The notes: generated from the letters alone by a model not told the origin. A stretch of 64,000 nt of DNA from Sphaerulina vaccinii (GCA_022570795.1 JAKUDP010000025.1:1317001-1381000), one strand, 5' to 3'. Shown: positions 53,137 to 64,000, counted from the first letter of the stretch. Numbers and translations: made by a program.

Positions 53137-54846
53137 ATGAAATCAATCCGACTCATTCGCGCCTTCCGTCCAAAACTCCGACCAAACCTCTCTGCATTTC
53201 CCCGAACACCACGCCACTCGATAGTTCGCCAGTACAACGAATTCACAGACACCAGAGATACAGAGACAATGGGGAAGAAAGACCAAATTCAGCTCAAAGT
53301 CCCCAAGGGCACCAAGGACTGGGATGGCAAGGATATGGTGATCAGAGAGCGCATCTTCAGCACGATTACCGAAGTCTTCAAGCGCCACGGCGCCGTCACA
53401 ATCGACACGCCCGTCTTCGAACTGAAGGAGATTCTGTCGGGCAAGTATGGCGAAGACAGCAAGCTCATCTACGATCTGGCAGACCAAGGCGGGGAGCTCT
53501 GCTCGCTACGATACGACCTGACTGTGCCGTTTGCGCGATGGCTGGCCATGAACTCGAGCATCTCCAGCATCAAGAGATATCACATCGCCAAGGTCTACCG
53601 CAGAGATCAGCCAGCCATGACCAAAGGACGAATGCGGGAGTTCTACCAGTGTGACTTTGATATTGCCGGCGAATACGACTCAATGATTCCTGACTCCGAG
53701 ATCCTGCGCATCATTACGGAGATCTTCGAAGCACTAGGGTGGAAGGGACGATACACGATCAAGCTGAATCACCGCAAGATCCTAGACGGTATCTTCCAAG
53801 TATGTAAAGTGCCTGACGAGAAGATCCGAACCATATCATCAGCAGTCGACAAGCTAGACAAGTCGCCGTGGGAAGAGGTGCGAAGAGAAATGACTGAAGA
53901 GAAGGGGCTGGATCCTGCCATTGCAGATCGCATAGGAGAGTACGTTGTGGGACGAAAAGGCACAGAAGAGCTGTTGGCAGAACTGCAGAAAGATGAGGAG
54001 CTACAAGCAAATGAGTCGGCCAAGGCTGGACTTCAGGACATTCAGACACTCTTCAAGTTCTTGAAAAAGTTCAACATACTCGACAGAATCTCGCTAGATA
54101 TGTCGCTCGCTCGTGGACTCGACTACTATACTGGTCTCATCTACGAAGTCGTCACAGAAGGCTCAGCTCCACAGACCAGCGAGGGCCAAGCTCAGGAAGG
54201 GAAGAAGTCATCAAAATCCAAGAAAGTCGCAGACGGAGATGAAGATCGCTCGAATGACCCCAGTGTCGGTGTAGGGTCCGTCGCAGCAGGAGGCCGCTAC
54301 GACAACCTGGTAGGCATGTTCAGCGGCAAGAAGACGATCCCGTGCGTTGGAATCTCTTTCGGCGTGGAGCGCATTTTCAGCATAACGAAGCAACGTCTCG
54401 CCGCAGACGCATCAGCCGCGCCAATCAGAGCGAACGAGGTGGATGTCTACGTGATGGCATTCGGCGGAAAAGGTTTCGAAGGTCTGCTAGAAGAACGCAT
54501 GGAAGTGGCAGCCCGTCTCTGGGACGCAGGAATCAAGGCTGAGTTCCTCTGGAAGACGAAGCCGAAACTGGACAAGCAGTTCAAGGCTGCTGAGGACAGC
54601 GGGATACCGTTTGCTGTCATTCTTGGTGACGAAGAACTCGCCGCGGGCAAATGCAAGATCAAGGAGATGGGTTTGCCAAAGGGACACGAAGAGAAGGATG
54701 GCGTCGAGGTGGAGTTGGCTAACCTGGAGCAAGAGATCAAGACACGCATCTCCAAGCTCGCAACGACAGCCACGCTGTCCAACGGAGTGAGTGCGATTGA
54801 TTTGAACATCGAAGCTGTCGGAGAGAGCGCACCCAAGTCGGATTAG
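53137..54846 (+). CDS. HTS1: Histidyl-tRNA synthetase with two in-frame starts (mitochondrial/cytosolic)
   Basis: An intronless gene of 569 residues from the ATG at 53137, or 525 from the ATG at 53269. The first 44 residues (MKSIRLIRAFRPKLRPNL...) are basic, lack acids early on, and fit a mitochondrial presequence; the second Met (MGKKDQIQLKVPKGTKDWDG) begins the cytosolic-like enzyme. Class II motifs are visible: motif 2 in YHIAKVYRRDQP with REFYQCDFDIAG, the HisA motif RGLDYYTGLIYE, and motif 3 region GISFGVERIF. A C-terminal anticodon-binding domain follows. Yeast HTS1 makes both isoforms from one gene in the same way, so dual targeting is a supported inference. Confidence 0.93.
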   Translation: MKSIRLIRAFRPKLRPNLSAFPRTPRHSIVRQYNEFTDTRDTETMGKKDQIQLKVPKGTKDWDGKDMVIRERIFSTITEVFKRHGAVTIDTPVFELKEILSGKYGEDSKLIYDLADQGGELCSLRYDLTVPFARWLAMNSSISSIKRYHIAKVYRRDQPAMTKGRMREFYQCDFDIAGEYDSMIPDSEILRIITEIFEALGWKGRYTIKLNHRKILDGIFQVCKVPDEKIRTISSAVDKLDKSPWEEVRREMTEEKGLDPAIADRIGEYVVGRKGTEELLAELQKDEELQANESAKAGLQDIQTLFKFLKKFNILDRISLDMSLARGLDYYTGLIYEVVTEGSAPQTSEGQAQEGKKSSKSKKVADGDEDRSNDPSVGVGSVAAGGRYDNLVGMFSGKKTIPCVGISFGVERIFSITKQRLAADASAAPIRANEVDVYVMAFGGKGFEGLLEERMEVAARLWDAGIKAEFLWKTKPKLDKQFKAAEDSGIPFAVILGDEELAAGKCKIKEMGLPKGHEEKDGVEVELANLEQEIKTRISKLATTATLSNGVSAIDLNIEAVGESAPKSD

Positions 54847-55871
54847 GGAGCCGATTGGGCTTGCACTCACAAGGCCGAGTGCTCCTGTGGACGGTGCACT
54901 CTGCGGTCACTGCCATTGAAGATACGCGGCGGAGTCTACATCTCCCTCTATGACATCGATTAGCTCTCCGGATCGACAAACACCCCGCTCGCTTAGGACT
55001 AGCTGAATAGCGATTAAGAGGTAGGTAGACAACAGAGAAAGAAGCATCGCTGCACAGGAAATGTCCAACTCACTTCTTCATCTTCTCTAGAACATCGCTC
55101 GTGATGTTCAAGCCACGTCTTGTAACTCCGTCTCTCCTCTTTCACTGGGCTCCTGAGAAGCACGGCAGCACATATTTCAGCTCGATGGAAGATTCAGAGA
55201 CAGTGTTGCTTACTACGACCCTGAACAGCATCCGATACTATCCAGCCATGTCTGATATCTCTGCTTCTCTGCTCTGACTGAGCTGCCAGGCGTCACAGCG
55301 AACAGATCTCAGCTCAACACTGACTTCAGAGACAGGTGTCTTACGTCGATGTCTCAGGGCTTGACAGGTCGCGTCCAATTCTAGCATTGCAATGATGCCC
55401 ATGATTGTAGGCTACCCTCTGCTGCATCATCTATCCGCATCTCGAAGGCATGCCAGCCGACCAAGCGTCTCGAGAATGACACAGAACGCTCACCACAATG
55501 TTCAAGGCGATGGAGAAGAACCACCCATGACCTCAAGGTGAATTGTGGCTCTTTGTTTCGTAACGTGTCAAGACAAATATGGTATCATGCTGCTACGGAG
55601 AACACAATAGGAGTACCTCACGCACATACTTATATCAGAGCGATGCCGACTCGCATAGCAAGCTCATGTACATTTCAACAATAGCGCTCATTTGGAAAGC
55701 AGCATTCTTACCACTACCACTGCTGGACAGCCATTACATCGCAAACAATATACAATCCCAGCATTACTACCAACAATAAGACTTCAAGAACATATCTATT
55801 CACCTGATCGACCTAATTCAACGCCTCCAACACAACAATCGAGACAACCTACCCTCAACACATCATCCAAA
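54847..55871. other. 1.0-kb intergenic region
   Basis: No supported gene. Two similar CAGATCTCAGCTCAACACTGA-like and TTCAGCTCGATGGAAGATTCA-like segments occur but no clear repeat structure. Confidence 0.3.
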
Positions 55872-56093
55872 ATGGCACCTCAATCCACCTCCACTAACAC
55901 CTCTTCCAATTCAGGCGCTCTAGTTGGGAATTCAGAAGTCGCCACACCCTCTTTCACAGCAGTGATCGTAGCTCTAGGCTTCGGTGTAGCCCTCTTCCTC
56001 ACGATCGGGATCTTCGTCACAGTGTATTGGTGTAGATGGAACAAGAGACATAAGATGTCAGCAACGGAGACTGGCCAACGAGGCAAAGTTTGA
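55872..56093 (+). CDS. Small single-pass membrane protein (73 residues)
   Basis: The frame starts in a CCAAAATGGC context and encodes a Ser/Thr/Asn-rich 28-residue N-terminus without a signal peptide. A strong hydrophobic segment (FTAVIVALGFGVALFLTIGI, about 28-50) is followed by a short basic tail (CRWNKRHK). The orientation is probably outside-in. An open frame continues upstream to 55692, but that part reads like 5'UTR. Not recognised. Confidence 0.5.
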   Translation: MAPQSTSTNTSSNSGALVGNSEVATPSFTAVIVALGFGVALFLTIGIFVTVYWCRWNKRHKMSATETGQRGKV

Positions 56094-56234
56094 CCTGGCA
56101 GGAATGCATTGGTGCGGTCTAGAGGAAGGAGAGTGGAAGTAATTGAAGAACTGGTGTACAACAAGCTACATGTTTCCATCAGATCAAGCGCCATATAAAT
56201 CATTTTGCTGTTGGTCATTAAACTGCACTGTAGC

Positions 56235-58289
56235 CTAGTACTCAAGAGTAATCTCCTGTCCCTTGACTCGCCCAATGACGATCTCAGCAGCATACTTAGG
56301 AATAACCTCATCATCGTGCAGCATCTCGAATTCTTCTGATGCGTCCTTGCCCATGTGTGAGAAAAGTGCCTGAGGTCCACCAGGGTGCTCATCAACCCAG
56401 TCGGTAACATTCATCACGACACCCTTGACAGCGATCCATAGATCGTCCTTCTTGTTGTGCTTTGCGACCTCCTCGAGCGAGTACTCGTCCTTTGGCACTT
56501 CGAACTTCTTAACATCGTTCGTCTGCTTGACCTGGCCAGGATCTTGACCCTTGCCGATGACAGGTCCTGCGGAAGTTTGGCCTTGCTGTCTGATTTGGTC
56601 GTCGCTGCCGCTGCTTGCACCAGTTCCGTTACCCCATTCGACGGAGATCTTGCCAGGCTGGCTTGGGTCGATGTGCAAGCTGATTTGTCCTGCACGACTT
56701 GCGGCCAGACCACCAGAGCTGTTGAGGAGTTGCTGGAAGAGGTACTTGCTCGAGCTCGAACCTGCCACACGTCCGTAGACGACACAGCCGAGGAGAGACG
56801 AACCACCGAGACGGTTGGCACCGTGGACACCACCTGCCAATTCACCGCAGGTGAAGAGACCCTCGAATGGCTCGCCCTTTTGGTTCAGGACTTCCGACTT
56901 GTCGTTGATCTCGATACCACCCATTGTGAAGTGGAGCACTGGCTCCATGTGTGCAACGTGGAAGTCATCGTTGACCTCAACAGGGAAGTTGTGGAAGAAC
57001 TTCTTGTTGAAAGGATCCTTCTCTTCCTTGTTTGCGTACTTATTGTATGCAGTGAAAGTCTCGTTTAGCTTCTTCTCGCCACAGCCAATGTCTGCTGCGA
57101 GCTCCTTTCCAGTCATCTTCTTCATCAGACCACGACCAGAGTAGTGGCGAGTGTGGAAATCGAGTGTGTTGGAGGCCTTGCTGTTCAAGCAGAGACGGAT
57201 TGGCCAGTTGCCCTTCTTCTTCTCTTCCCACATCTTGTCGGAGACGAAATCACGGTGCTGGAGCTCGTCGACGAATCGCTCTCCCTTAGAGTTGATCAGG
57301 AGACCACCCTCACCACGGAGCGCCTCGGCAGCCAAGAACTTCGTCTTTGCGGTAGGATCCTTGGGATCCACGAGACCAGTTGGGTGCACTTGCACCTTGT
57401 CCATGTCAATGCCGTTGGCGCCAATCTTCATCAACATCTTGTGTCCATCACCAGTGGCGTGGTTGCCGTTTGTGGTGGAGAGGTCGAACGTGTCGGGCCT
57501 GTGCTTCTTGAGGAGCGAGTCCTCTGTGAAATCGGCAGCGTAACCACCGGTGGCGAGGACGACTGGGCCGTTGACTGTGAACGACTCGCCGTTGATCTCG
57601 TATGTCACACCAGTGCACTTGTTGCCCTCCATCTTGATCTCCTTGACGTTTGCCTTCTTGATCAACTCAGTTCGCTCTGGCTCTTTCTCGCAGAGCTCCT
57701 CCCATCGCTGCATGAGGGCGTATGTGATGGCCATACCAGGGAACTTGGCATCGTGGCCACGGTGCGTTCGTGGGAAGGAGTGTCCTCTGTACACACGTCA
57801 GGTTCACAGGCTTGGGGAATTGCGGAAATCGCTATACATACCCTAGCCGCGAGACGAGTGTGAGATCGAGGTTGAAGATATCCTGCAGCCACTCGACGGC
57901 AGATGCGGATTGGTATGTGAGGACCTTGATCAGGTCTGGGCGGGCCTTGTCTCGTGCAGACTTCACGGTATCATCGTAGAACTGCTTTACGCTATCGCCG
58001 ATTGCGTGGTCAACCTGTGTGCGGGTCAAGGCGCCGTTGATTCCAGAAGTGGCCTTGGTGGAGTTGCCACCCATGAAGTCTAGGAAAGCATGTTAGCGGA
58101 AGTCCGGACAGCTCGATTTCGACTTCTACATACTGTTCTTGTCGAGAAGCAGCACATTGCCGCCAGACAGGTAGATTGTGTGAGCAGCGCTCAGACCGGA
58201 AACTGTTCAGATGTCAGCTGCTATCCTCTGTACTTGGCTTCTGAGTGGCACTCACGGCCGGCGCCGACAACGATGACTCTCTCAGGCAT
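56235..58289 (-). CDS. Fumarate reductase flavoprotein with C-terminal cytochrome b5 domain (Osm1/Frd1-like)
   Basis: Four exons (58256-58289, 58134-58202, 57842-58079, 56235-57786) with introns of 53, 54 and 55 nt encode 630 residues. The protein reduces fumarate to succinate with FAD. It begins directly with the FAD-binding sequence VIVVGAGLSGLSAAH, then FMGGNSTKATSGINGA, GHSFPRTHR, ALRGEGGLLIN, and the substrate/flavin block THRHYSGRG-like HTRHYSGRG and GANRLGGSSLLGCVVYGR. The C-terminal 80 residues form a cytochrome b5 domain (VTDWVDEHPGGPQALF, heme-binding HPGG). No N-terminal targeting peptide is seen, so a cytosolic location is likely. Splices join conserved residues (GAGL-SGLS, DKN-NFMGG, RLG-GHSF). 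Confidence 0.92.
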
Positions 58290-59603
58290 GATGATTGTGC
58301 AGTCGTTGCAATGCGAAAAGATGTAAAGAGGAAGAGTGTAAGGTAGTGCGAGTGGGAGGCGATGAAAGCAGCGAAGCCGACTGTTTATGCGGGTGCTTTC
58401 TGGCCGAGGTAAATGCCGTGAACAGACTAGTAAGCCGCTATTGCTCGTGGTCTGGGCGATGAAAAGAGGATTAACACAGCGAAACACTGCGGGCGAAGCG
58501 CCAGTTTTGTCTTTACAGCGCAGGGACCGTACTAAGCATGTGAGTCGGCTTAGATCTGGCTGAAAAGGTCACGCGTGAATGGTGCTGCCGCGGTCTCTTT
58601 CACATGCACACTTTCTTAGACCATTATCCCCGCTGGAGTCTCCAGATCCTGGCTGCGCCAATCAGATGACACGAGACAGTAAGCTTTTGAGATCTGGCAT
58701 GTGTGCTGGTCGTATAAGTGTTTACCACATGCTGTCCCCTTTCATATGATTCTGAAGAAGTGGCAGAACAGGTGGCGGACTGTGAGCAGGCAAACAATGC
58801 ATCTGATGTGTCGGGCCATGTTTCCAGAACTGCATGGGTGAGGAAACAAAGGCATTCCCAGCGATCTCAAAGCCCGAACAAGGCTGGTCAGCAAAATGTC
58901 GAGTCCTGGTTGGCCGAGTCTCTGCGCTCAAGTTGCCGATGGGTCAATGGCCTCCGAAGATCATATTGCCATATATATCGACAACGTAATATATATTCTG
59001 TTGAGATCGTACTGACTTTCACAGGCCTTGAGTCGCTGCGATGTACAAGTCGAAGAGCAGCTTATTCCCGTATGTCCAGCAAGCTCGTCTTGCGCGTGTC
59101 AGGGCCACGCCAAGAGGTAAAGTTGAGGCCACTCGACCGAGAACCAAGCATACGGAACGCCTCTGCCACGAATATATGGGGAAGTCGTTCTCTGCTGCAG
59201 GTTTTTGTGGTGTGAGGTCCGTTTCGCAGGCCTCCGACTCGAGCAAACCGATTCCCGCAACAGCCGCAGGCAGACTCTCTGCGAAGCGTTGTTCGGCCTC
59301 GCACTGCAATGCCTCTGGTGGTCCTAGATCCAGTATGAAGAAGACATGGGCGGGCAGCTCTTCTGACACAGTGCTGCGACTGGTCTCAGCCTTGAGATCT
59401 TGTTGATTTCAGGTTTGGGTAAAATGTGGCACAAGAAAAGAACGAAGGCAACAAGGCACTCATGCAGTCTTAGCGCGCGAAACACCTCGTCTCACAGCAT
59501 TGAGTGTCGTCACCTCACCATTGTGAACCAACAAACTTGAAGAAAACATCAACAATCACCAACAATCTACATCAAAAACCTACCATCCACAGCATCAATC
59601 AAC
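58290..59603. other. 1.3-kb intergenic region
   Basis: Divergent upstream regions of the fumarate reductase and cyclophilin genes. A 165-codon + strand frame at 58718-59215 overlaps antisense frames and lacks motifs, so no gene is called. Confidence 0.35.
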
Positions 59604-60306
59604 ATGGACAAGCTCAAGAGCATGTTTGGCAGCGAGAAGGGCGGTGCAGCAGCACCAGCTGGCGCTGTCGAGGGCGCTGACAAGGTCACTTTGCACACCA
59701 CTCTCGGTGCCATCACCATCCAGCTCTTCTCTCAGCAGACACCACGCACTTGTTAGTGGCAGTCATTCTCTTTCAAGCCATTCTTCACTTACTTACGATC
59801 ACTGCAGGCCAGAACTTCGCTACCTTAGCCAAGACTGGAAAGTATGACGGCGTCATCTTCCACAGAATCATTCCTGGTAAGTTCAGTTCAGCATTTCTCT
59901 CTGCCACATGCACCACGGAACGTGGACGCCAGGCGAAGAGACATGCGCTTGAGGCCTATGCGCACTATTTAATACTTCTCCAGGCTTCATGATTCAAGGC
60001 GGCGACCCAACCGGTACCGGTCGTGGCGGCAGCTCAATCTTCGGCGCCAAGTTTGAGGACGAGTTCGTCTCTTCCCTCAAGCACGAGTCCAAGGGAACTC
60101 TCTCCATGGCCAACGCAGGTCCAAACACCAATGGCTCCCAATTCTTCATCACACTTGGCCCAACTCCTCACCTCAATGGCAAGCACACCGTCTTCGGCAA
60201 GGTCGTTGATGGTATGGATGTTGTCGACAAGCTTGGCAGTGTTCGCACTGGTGCTCAGGACAGACCTGTTTCTGAGGTTAAGATCGAGAGATGCGATGTT
60301 TCGTAG
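59604..60306 (+). CDS. Cyclophilin, peptidyl-prolyl cis-trans isomerase (PPIL1-like)
   Basis: Exons 59604-59751, 59808-59876 and 59984-60306 with introns of 56 and 107 nt encode 179 residues. The catalytic Arg is in VIFHRIIPGFMIQGGDP. Other active-site residues are in GSQFFITLGPTPHLNGKHTVFG, including Phe of FFITL and the final His. The family signature TPRTCQNFATLA spans the first splice. The short length and absence of a signal peptide suggest a nuclear or cytosolic enzyme, with PPIL1/spliceosomal cyclophilins as closest by layout. A 25-residue N-terminal Gly/Ala-rich extension is unusual. Confidence 0.9.
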
Positions 60307-60452
60307 ACTTCTCGAAGAACGCCTACTGGATATGGAAGGAATGTGTTACGGCTGTAATAGTAACGAAACGACTAAAACATGAGGCTAGCTGAGATACCGT
60401 CCAGCAGCAGATAAAGCCCAAATATCGGAAAAGATGCTTGCTTGCTGAATGC

Positions 60453-62133
60453 TCAACTCCCGCTACTCTTCTTCACTTCCTCATAAAACCCCCTCTCAAA
60501 TCCCTCCCAAGCACTCTCTCTAAGAACCCAACTAATCCACCAATTATCTTTCCCATCTTTTCCCACCAACGCACCTCCATTCCTCACGCAGAACTTCCCT
60601 CTATGTCCAGTCAAATTGATGTACGTAGGTTTGCCGTCCCCACTCCCACCCTTCCCATTCCCAGTTACTACAGCAGCACTGAAATCGAAATCATAAAATC
60701 TGCATCGATGCCAATTACTCCATCCACTAATTCCCATTTCTGCGTTTCCGAATAGTGGTCCGTGGCCCAATTTCCGACTCAGCGCGATGGCAGCGTCGAG
60801 TTGCTCGGGAGTCTTTTGCTGTAATAGATCCTTCCGTATCTGCAGCGCCGTGACCGCGAAGTGTTTGGATACGATATTTTCGACTGTCAAATGTGTTTGA
60901 GCGGCGGTGACTGCGTTACCGATATATGCTTTATCCAGAGGTAAAGAAGATGCGACTCCGCGATAGTTGAATGTGTTCAGCAAGGAGATGAGCTTCTCTG
61001 GAGGATAGGATTGGCAGGAATAGGTGAGGCGAATGAGCCAGGAGAAGAGAATGTCTGCGTCGCTGAGAAATGGAGGTTCTTGTCCAGTGGTTCTCGAAAG
61101 GTAAGCTCTCGCATCCCTCTTGAGTCTCTGCACGAAAACGTCTGGAATTTGAAGAATCCGCGCATTCTCCACAGGGTGTTGGAGACTTTCTTGTATCATT
61201 CCATTGACAAAAACTGGCAATTCGGAGTCAGGTACGAGAGAAGGATAGAGTACATGTTTCTCTGGTGGGACAGCTAGACCCAAGGTCTTTTCTGGATCGT
61301 CTTTGTAGCCTATGAATTCTGGCAAGTCTTGTTCGTTTCGGTCGTTGAGGATGAGTAGCCAGGCTTTGAGAAGTGTTTGGCGGCCGACTGCGTCTAGGAA
61401 GGTGTGGGACCAGCTTACTGTTAGGAGAGAGGCGTTTGAGAAGGTTATGAGCTTGAAGGAAAGAGGAGGTTTGTCGGTGTATATCCAGTCATCGAGACAA
61501 GTTGGGTGGTCAGGATGTGCAGTCAAGGAGTGGAATATCCATCTGATAGGCGTTAGTACATACTTTGGCAGTGGACATGATGTTCGTCAGGTGGAGTGAT
61601 CTCCTCAACGTACGGATCTTGAAAGATGGTCGGCTCTGCCTTCGCTTGTGGCAGCTGTGAAGTTACGGGATGTTCTTCGATGGGCTGAGTGAAAGCCTCA
61701 TGTGCCCACAAGAAGCCAGGTCTTTTCTCATCGTATCTTTCCGGAACATGGTAGTCCAGCTTTCCACTCGCCTATATCAATCATGTCAACTACCGAAGAG
61801 GTAAGGCCAAAAGGTGGCTTGTACATTGAGACGAATTCGTGCTCCTAGCTTCTTCCAGTCGCCAATCTCTAGCAGTCTATTGAGAGCGTGTTTCAACTTA
61901 TCGTTGTCTAAAACATCATCGAAACGGTAAGTGAACTCGACGACCATTTCTCGATTGTGAGGCTGATCATCCCACTTGAACATAGGTATCACCTCGTCTG
62001 TGGGCACTGTGGGTGGTGCCACTCTCTGCACGCCATTTGAGCCCATGTCGTCCGATGAGAGTAAAGGAAAGGTGAGAAACCAGAGAGTAGAGCTGGCACC
62101 CGCTAGGAATGAGAAAGAATCGAACCAGAGCAT
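60453..62133 (-). CDS. BAHD-like acyltransferase (trichothecene acetyltransferase-like)
   Basis: Exons 61825-62133, 61614-61771 and 60453-61542 with introns of 53 and 71 nt encode 518 residues. The HxxxD catalytic motif is HTFLDA in SWSHTFLDAVGRQ. A DFDF segment near the C-terminus takes the place of the BAHD DFGWG motif and may be a weakened form. Other family-like elements are ISLLNTFNYRG and the final WEGFERGFYEEV. These enzymes transfer acyl groups from CoA to hydroxyls, often in secondary metabolism. No partner genes for a cluster are adjacent. The first ATG in frame is at 62133; a GTG just upstream is not used. The N-terminal 20 residues are hydrophobic, perhaps a membrane anchor. Confidence 0.78.
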
Positions 62134-62750
62134 ATGCACTACCTACTTCGTGCGCTTCGCACCAACTCCCAGCCCACAACAGCAGGATAGCTGTGCGGTC
62201 GCGGTGTGCTCACTCGGCGCCATCCTCATCCGTCTATTAAAGTTTCGTAGTTGGCTGCTTTCGCCATCTCCACGCTGCAGGACCAACCCTTTGCAAACCG
62301 AGGGAACAACGAGCATCCATGAGTAGACATGTTCTTCAGCCTGGATGCAGCCGGGTCTTCTGGCAGCATGCATTGGCTGCCATACGATGACTCCCAGAGG
62401 TCTTGACCAGCTCATCCTCCGCATCTCCGCAGATGTTGACATCTCGGTATACATGCTGAGTTCCGCAGAGGATCGTCGTGAAATTCTGCTTCTTCTGCTG
62501 AGATCTGTGATAAGGTGCTCTTGACAGACGACAATATCACAGATTGGCCATTTGAAGACAACGAGGAAGATGAAGGAGGTCGTGGAGAGGGAGATGTGGA
62601 GTCTTTATAGTACGCGGCCGCATAGTGGCATCTCTGCGATCTCGTACAACTCGTACATCCATGCCCTACTACGGGATCCCGGCAGCATGTTCACGCTGTG
62701 ATGTGGAGAGAGCTGTCTACTTTCCATAAACATCAACTTTACTTACCAAA
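62134..62750. other. Divergent intergenic region (BAHD-like / kinase)
   Basis: A 617-bp gap contains the upstream regions of both genes. Nothing else recognisable. Confidence 0.35.
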
Positions 62751-64000
62751 ATGTCGTCTCCTACTCTGGTCGAACAGCTTTCGCACTATGTTCTGGACGG
62801 TCTATGGCAGCTGGGGAACTGCTTCTCCTGCTTCCCATCTACGCCCTCGCTCAAGATCAATGGCCGATCGTTCAAGATCTTGCGACTGCTAGGAGAAGGA
62901 GGCTTCAGCTATGTCTATCTGGTCCAATCGCCCGGTGACCCAACACTCTATGCGCTCAAGAAGATCCGATGTCCATTCGGCGAGGAATCAGTCTCTCTTG
63001 CGCTGAAAGAAGTGGAAGCATACAGCCTCTTCTCACCACATCCCAATATCATCCACGCCATCGACCATGCAGTGGAGACGGACAGAGGGGGAGATGCCGG
63101 CAGCAAGACAGTGTACATCTTGTTGCCATACTACCGACGAGGAAACCTTCAAGATGCGATCAACGCGAACCTGGTCAATCGCGCGCGGTTTCCTGAACGG
63201 CGACTCATGATCCTCTTCCTAGGCGTCTGTCGCGCGCTGAAAGCTATGCATCAATACAAAGTTGGCGGAGCGCCAGGTGGAAAGTCAAGTCGCAGGAAAG
63301 CAAAGAGTGTGCGTCAGGAAGCTGCGCAAGCAGATCGCGAAGCAGAAGAGGAGGTCACACGCGCCAACCAGAGTCGGAGGAGGACACAGCAAGAGGAGAC
63401 GGAAGATCAAGAAGAGCCGTTGATGGAGAGCGAAGTCATGGCAGCGCAAGACGGATTGGCAAATGGGCAAACGCGAAGCTACGCGCATCGAGATATCAAG
63501 CCGGGGAATATCATGATCGCGGATACAGGGACACAACCCATTCTTATGGATCTGGGATCCCTCGCGCCGAGTCCTACGCCGATCACGAGCAGAGCTATGG
63601 CTTTGCAGGTTCAGGATCAAGCTGCGGAACACAGTACAATGCCATATCGAGCTCCGGAGCTTTTCGATGTGAAGACCGACACAGCGATAGACACGAAAGT
63701 TGATATCTGGAGTATGGGCTGCACATTATACGCTTGCTTGGTTGGCAAGTCACCTTTCGAAGCGCGGAGTGAAGAGACCGGTGGGAGTCTATCGCTGTGT
63801 GTGCTGGGCGGTGACTGGAGATTTCCGGATGAAGGCGCTGCAGAGGCAAAGAGAGGGAAACAGAGGGTGAGTGATGTTGATGAGGAGGCTAGGAGGAAGC
63901 AGCAGAAGGAAGACGGGATCTCTGAGCCGATCAAGGAGGTTGTGGTGAGGTGTCTTGCTGTCGAACCTACAGAACGACCAGACATAGATCAGCTTATAGC
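62751..64000 (+). CDS. Env7/STK16-like (NAK family) protein kinase, 3'-truncated by the window edge
   Basis: An open frame from the ATG at 62751 (TTACCAAAATG) runs off the right edge after 416 full codons. A glycine loop (LLGEGGFSYVYLV) is followed by the ATP-anchoring Lys in YALKKIRCPFGEES. The catalytic loop is HRDIKPGNI. The metal-binding motif is DLGS in place of DFG, as in Env7/STK16 kinases. An APE-like motif (PYRAPELFD) follows. A 90-residue Glu/Arg-rich insert separates the N-lobe from HRDIK. N-terminal Cys residues (GNCFSCFP) could be palmitoylated, as known for the yeast vacuolar-membrane kinase Env7. It probably phosphorylates Ser/Thr substrates; the 3' end is missing. Confidence 0.87.
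   Translation, partial: MSSPTLVEQLSHYVLDGLWQLGNCFSCFPSTPSLKINGRSFKILRLLGEGGFSYVYLVQSPGDPTLYALKKIRCPFGEESVSLALKEVEAYSLFSPHPNIIHAIDHAVETDRGGDAGSKTVYILLPYYRRGNLQDAINANLVNRARFPERRLMILFLGVCRALKAMHQYKVGGAPGGKSSRRKAKSVRQEAAQADREAEEEVTRANQSRRRTQQEETEDQEEPLMESEVMAAQDGLANGQTRSYAHRDIKPGNIMIADTGTQPILMDLGSLAPSPTPITSRAMALQVQDQAAEHSTMPYRAPELFDVKTDTAIDTKVDIWSMGCTLYACLVGKSPFEARSEETGGSLSLCVLGGDWRFPDEGAAEAKRGKQRVSDVDEEARRKQQKEDGISEPIKEVVVRCLAVEPTERPDIDQLI

Noticed and set aside
56457..57863. Long + strand open frames over the fumarate reductase gene
   Set aside because: They are antisense shadows of a well-supported conserved gene.
58718..59215. 165-codon + strand frame
   Set aside because: Cys/Ser/Arg-rich, overlaps antisense frames and lacks conserved features.

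Overview
The window looks like nuclear DNA of a filamentous ascomycete. Genes are dense on both strands. Most introns are 45-90 nt with GTRNGT donors, CTRAY branch sites and YAG acceptors. Recognisable genes include a class IV chitin synthase, a GH72 glucanosyltransferase, a DUF7707-type GPI protein and many fungal F-box-like (2EXR-type) proteins. The gene families fit Dothideomycetes (Mycosphaerella-like); that placement is inferred from family content, not tested.

Layout. 0-8 kb: a left-truncated F-box-like gene, an acidic F-box-like gene, a DUF4336 protein divergent from COQ6, and two hypotheticals, one with an apparent frame break. 8.4-9.9 kb: GH72. 10-18.5 kb: accessory DNA with two diverged paralogous F-box-like genes, one apparently frameshifted, and a CmcJ-like oxidase with an early in-frame TAA. 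18.5-21.4 kb: no supported gene. 21.4-22.9 kb: MTP18-like and ATP19-like genes share a bidirectional promoter. 23.2-26.1 kb: twelve degenerate tRNA-like repeats in register with an initiator tRNA-Met gene that appears to carry an mRNA-type intron. 26.7-31.4 kb: two tandem 50-residue membrane microproteins, two tandem paralogues of unknown family and a small F-box protein. 31.7-40.5 kb: class IV chitin synthase and a Sel1-repeat Skt5/Chs4-like activator, divergent across 2.6 kb. 41-50.4 kb: a DEDDh exonuclease-like protein, an F-box protein, a DUF7707 protein, a PX protein and two F-box-like genes. 50.7-54.8 kb: VPS33 divergent from HTS1 (dual-start histidyl-tRNA synthetase). 55.8-64 kb: a small membrane protein, fumarate reductase with cytochrome b5, cyclophilin, a BAHD-like acyltransferase and a right-truncated Env7/STK16-like kinase.

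Housekeeping functions (ubiquinone, ATP synthase, mitochondrial fission, translation, vacuolar tethering) alternate with fast-evolving accessory blocks. Three functional groupings stand out: the cell-wall pair (chitin synthase and its putative activator), the mitochondrial pair (MTP18 and ATP19), and the RNA polymerase III-type array. Gene models were spliced by eye from reading frame, splice signals and family similarity; no database search was possible.
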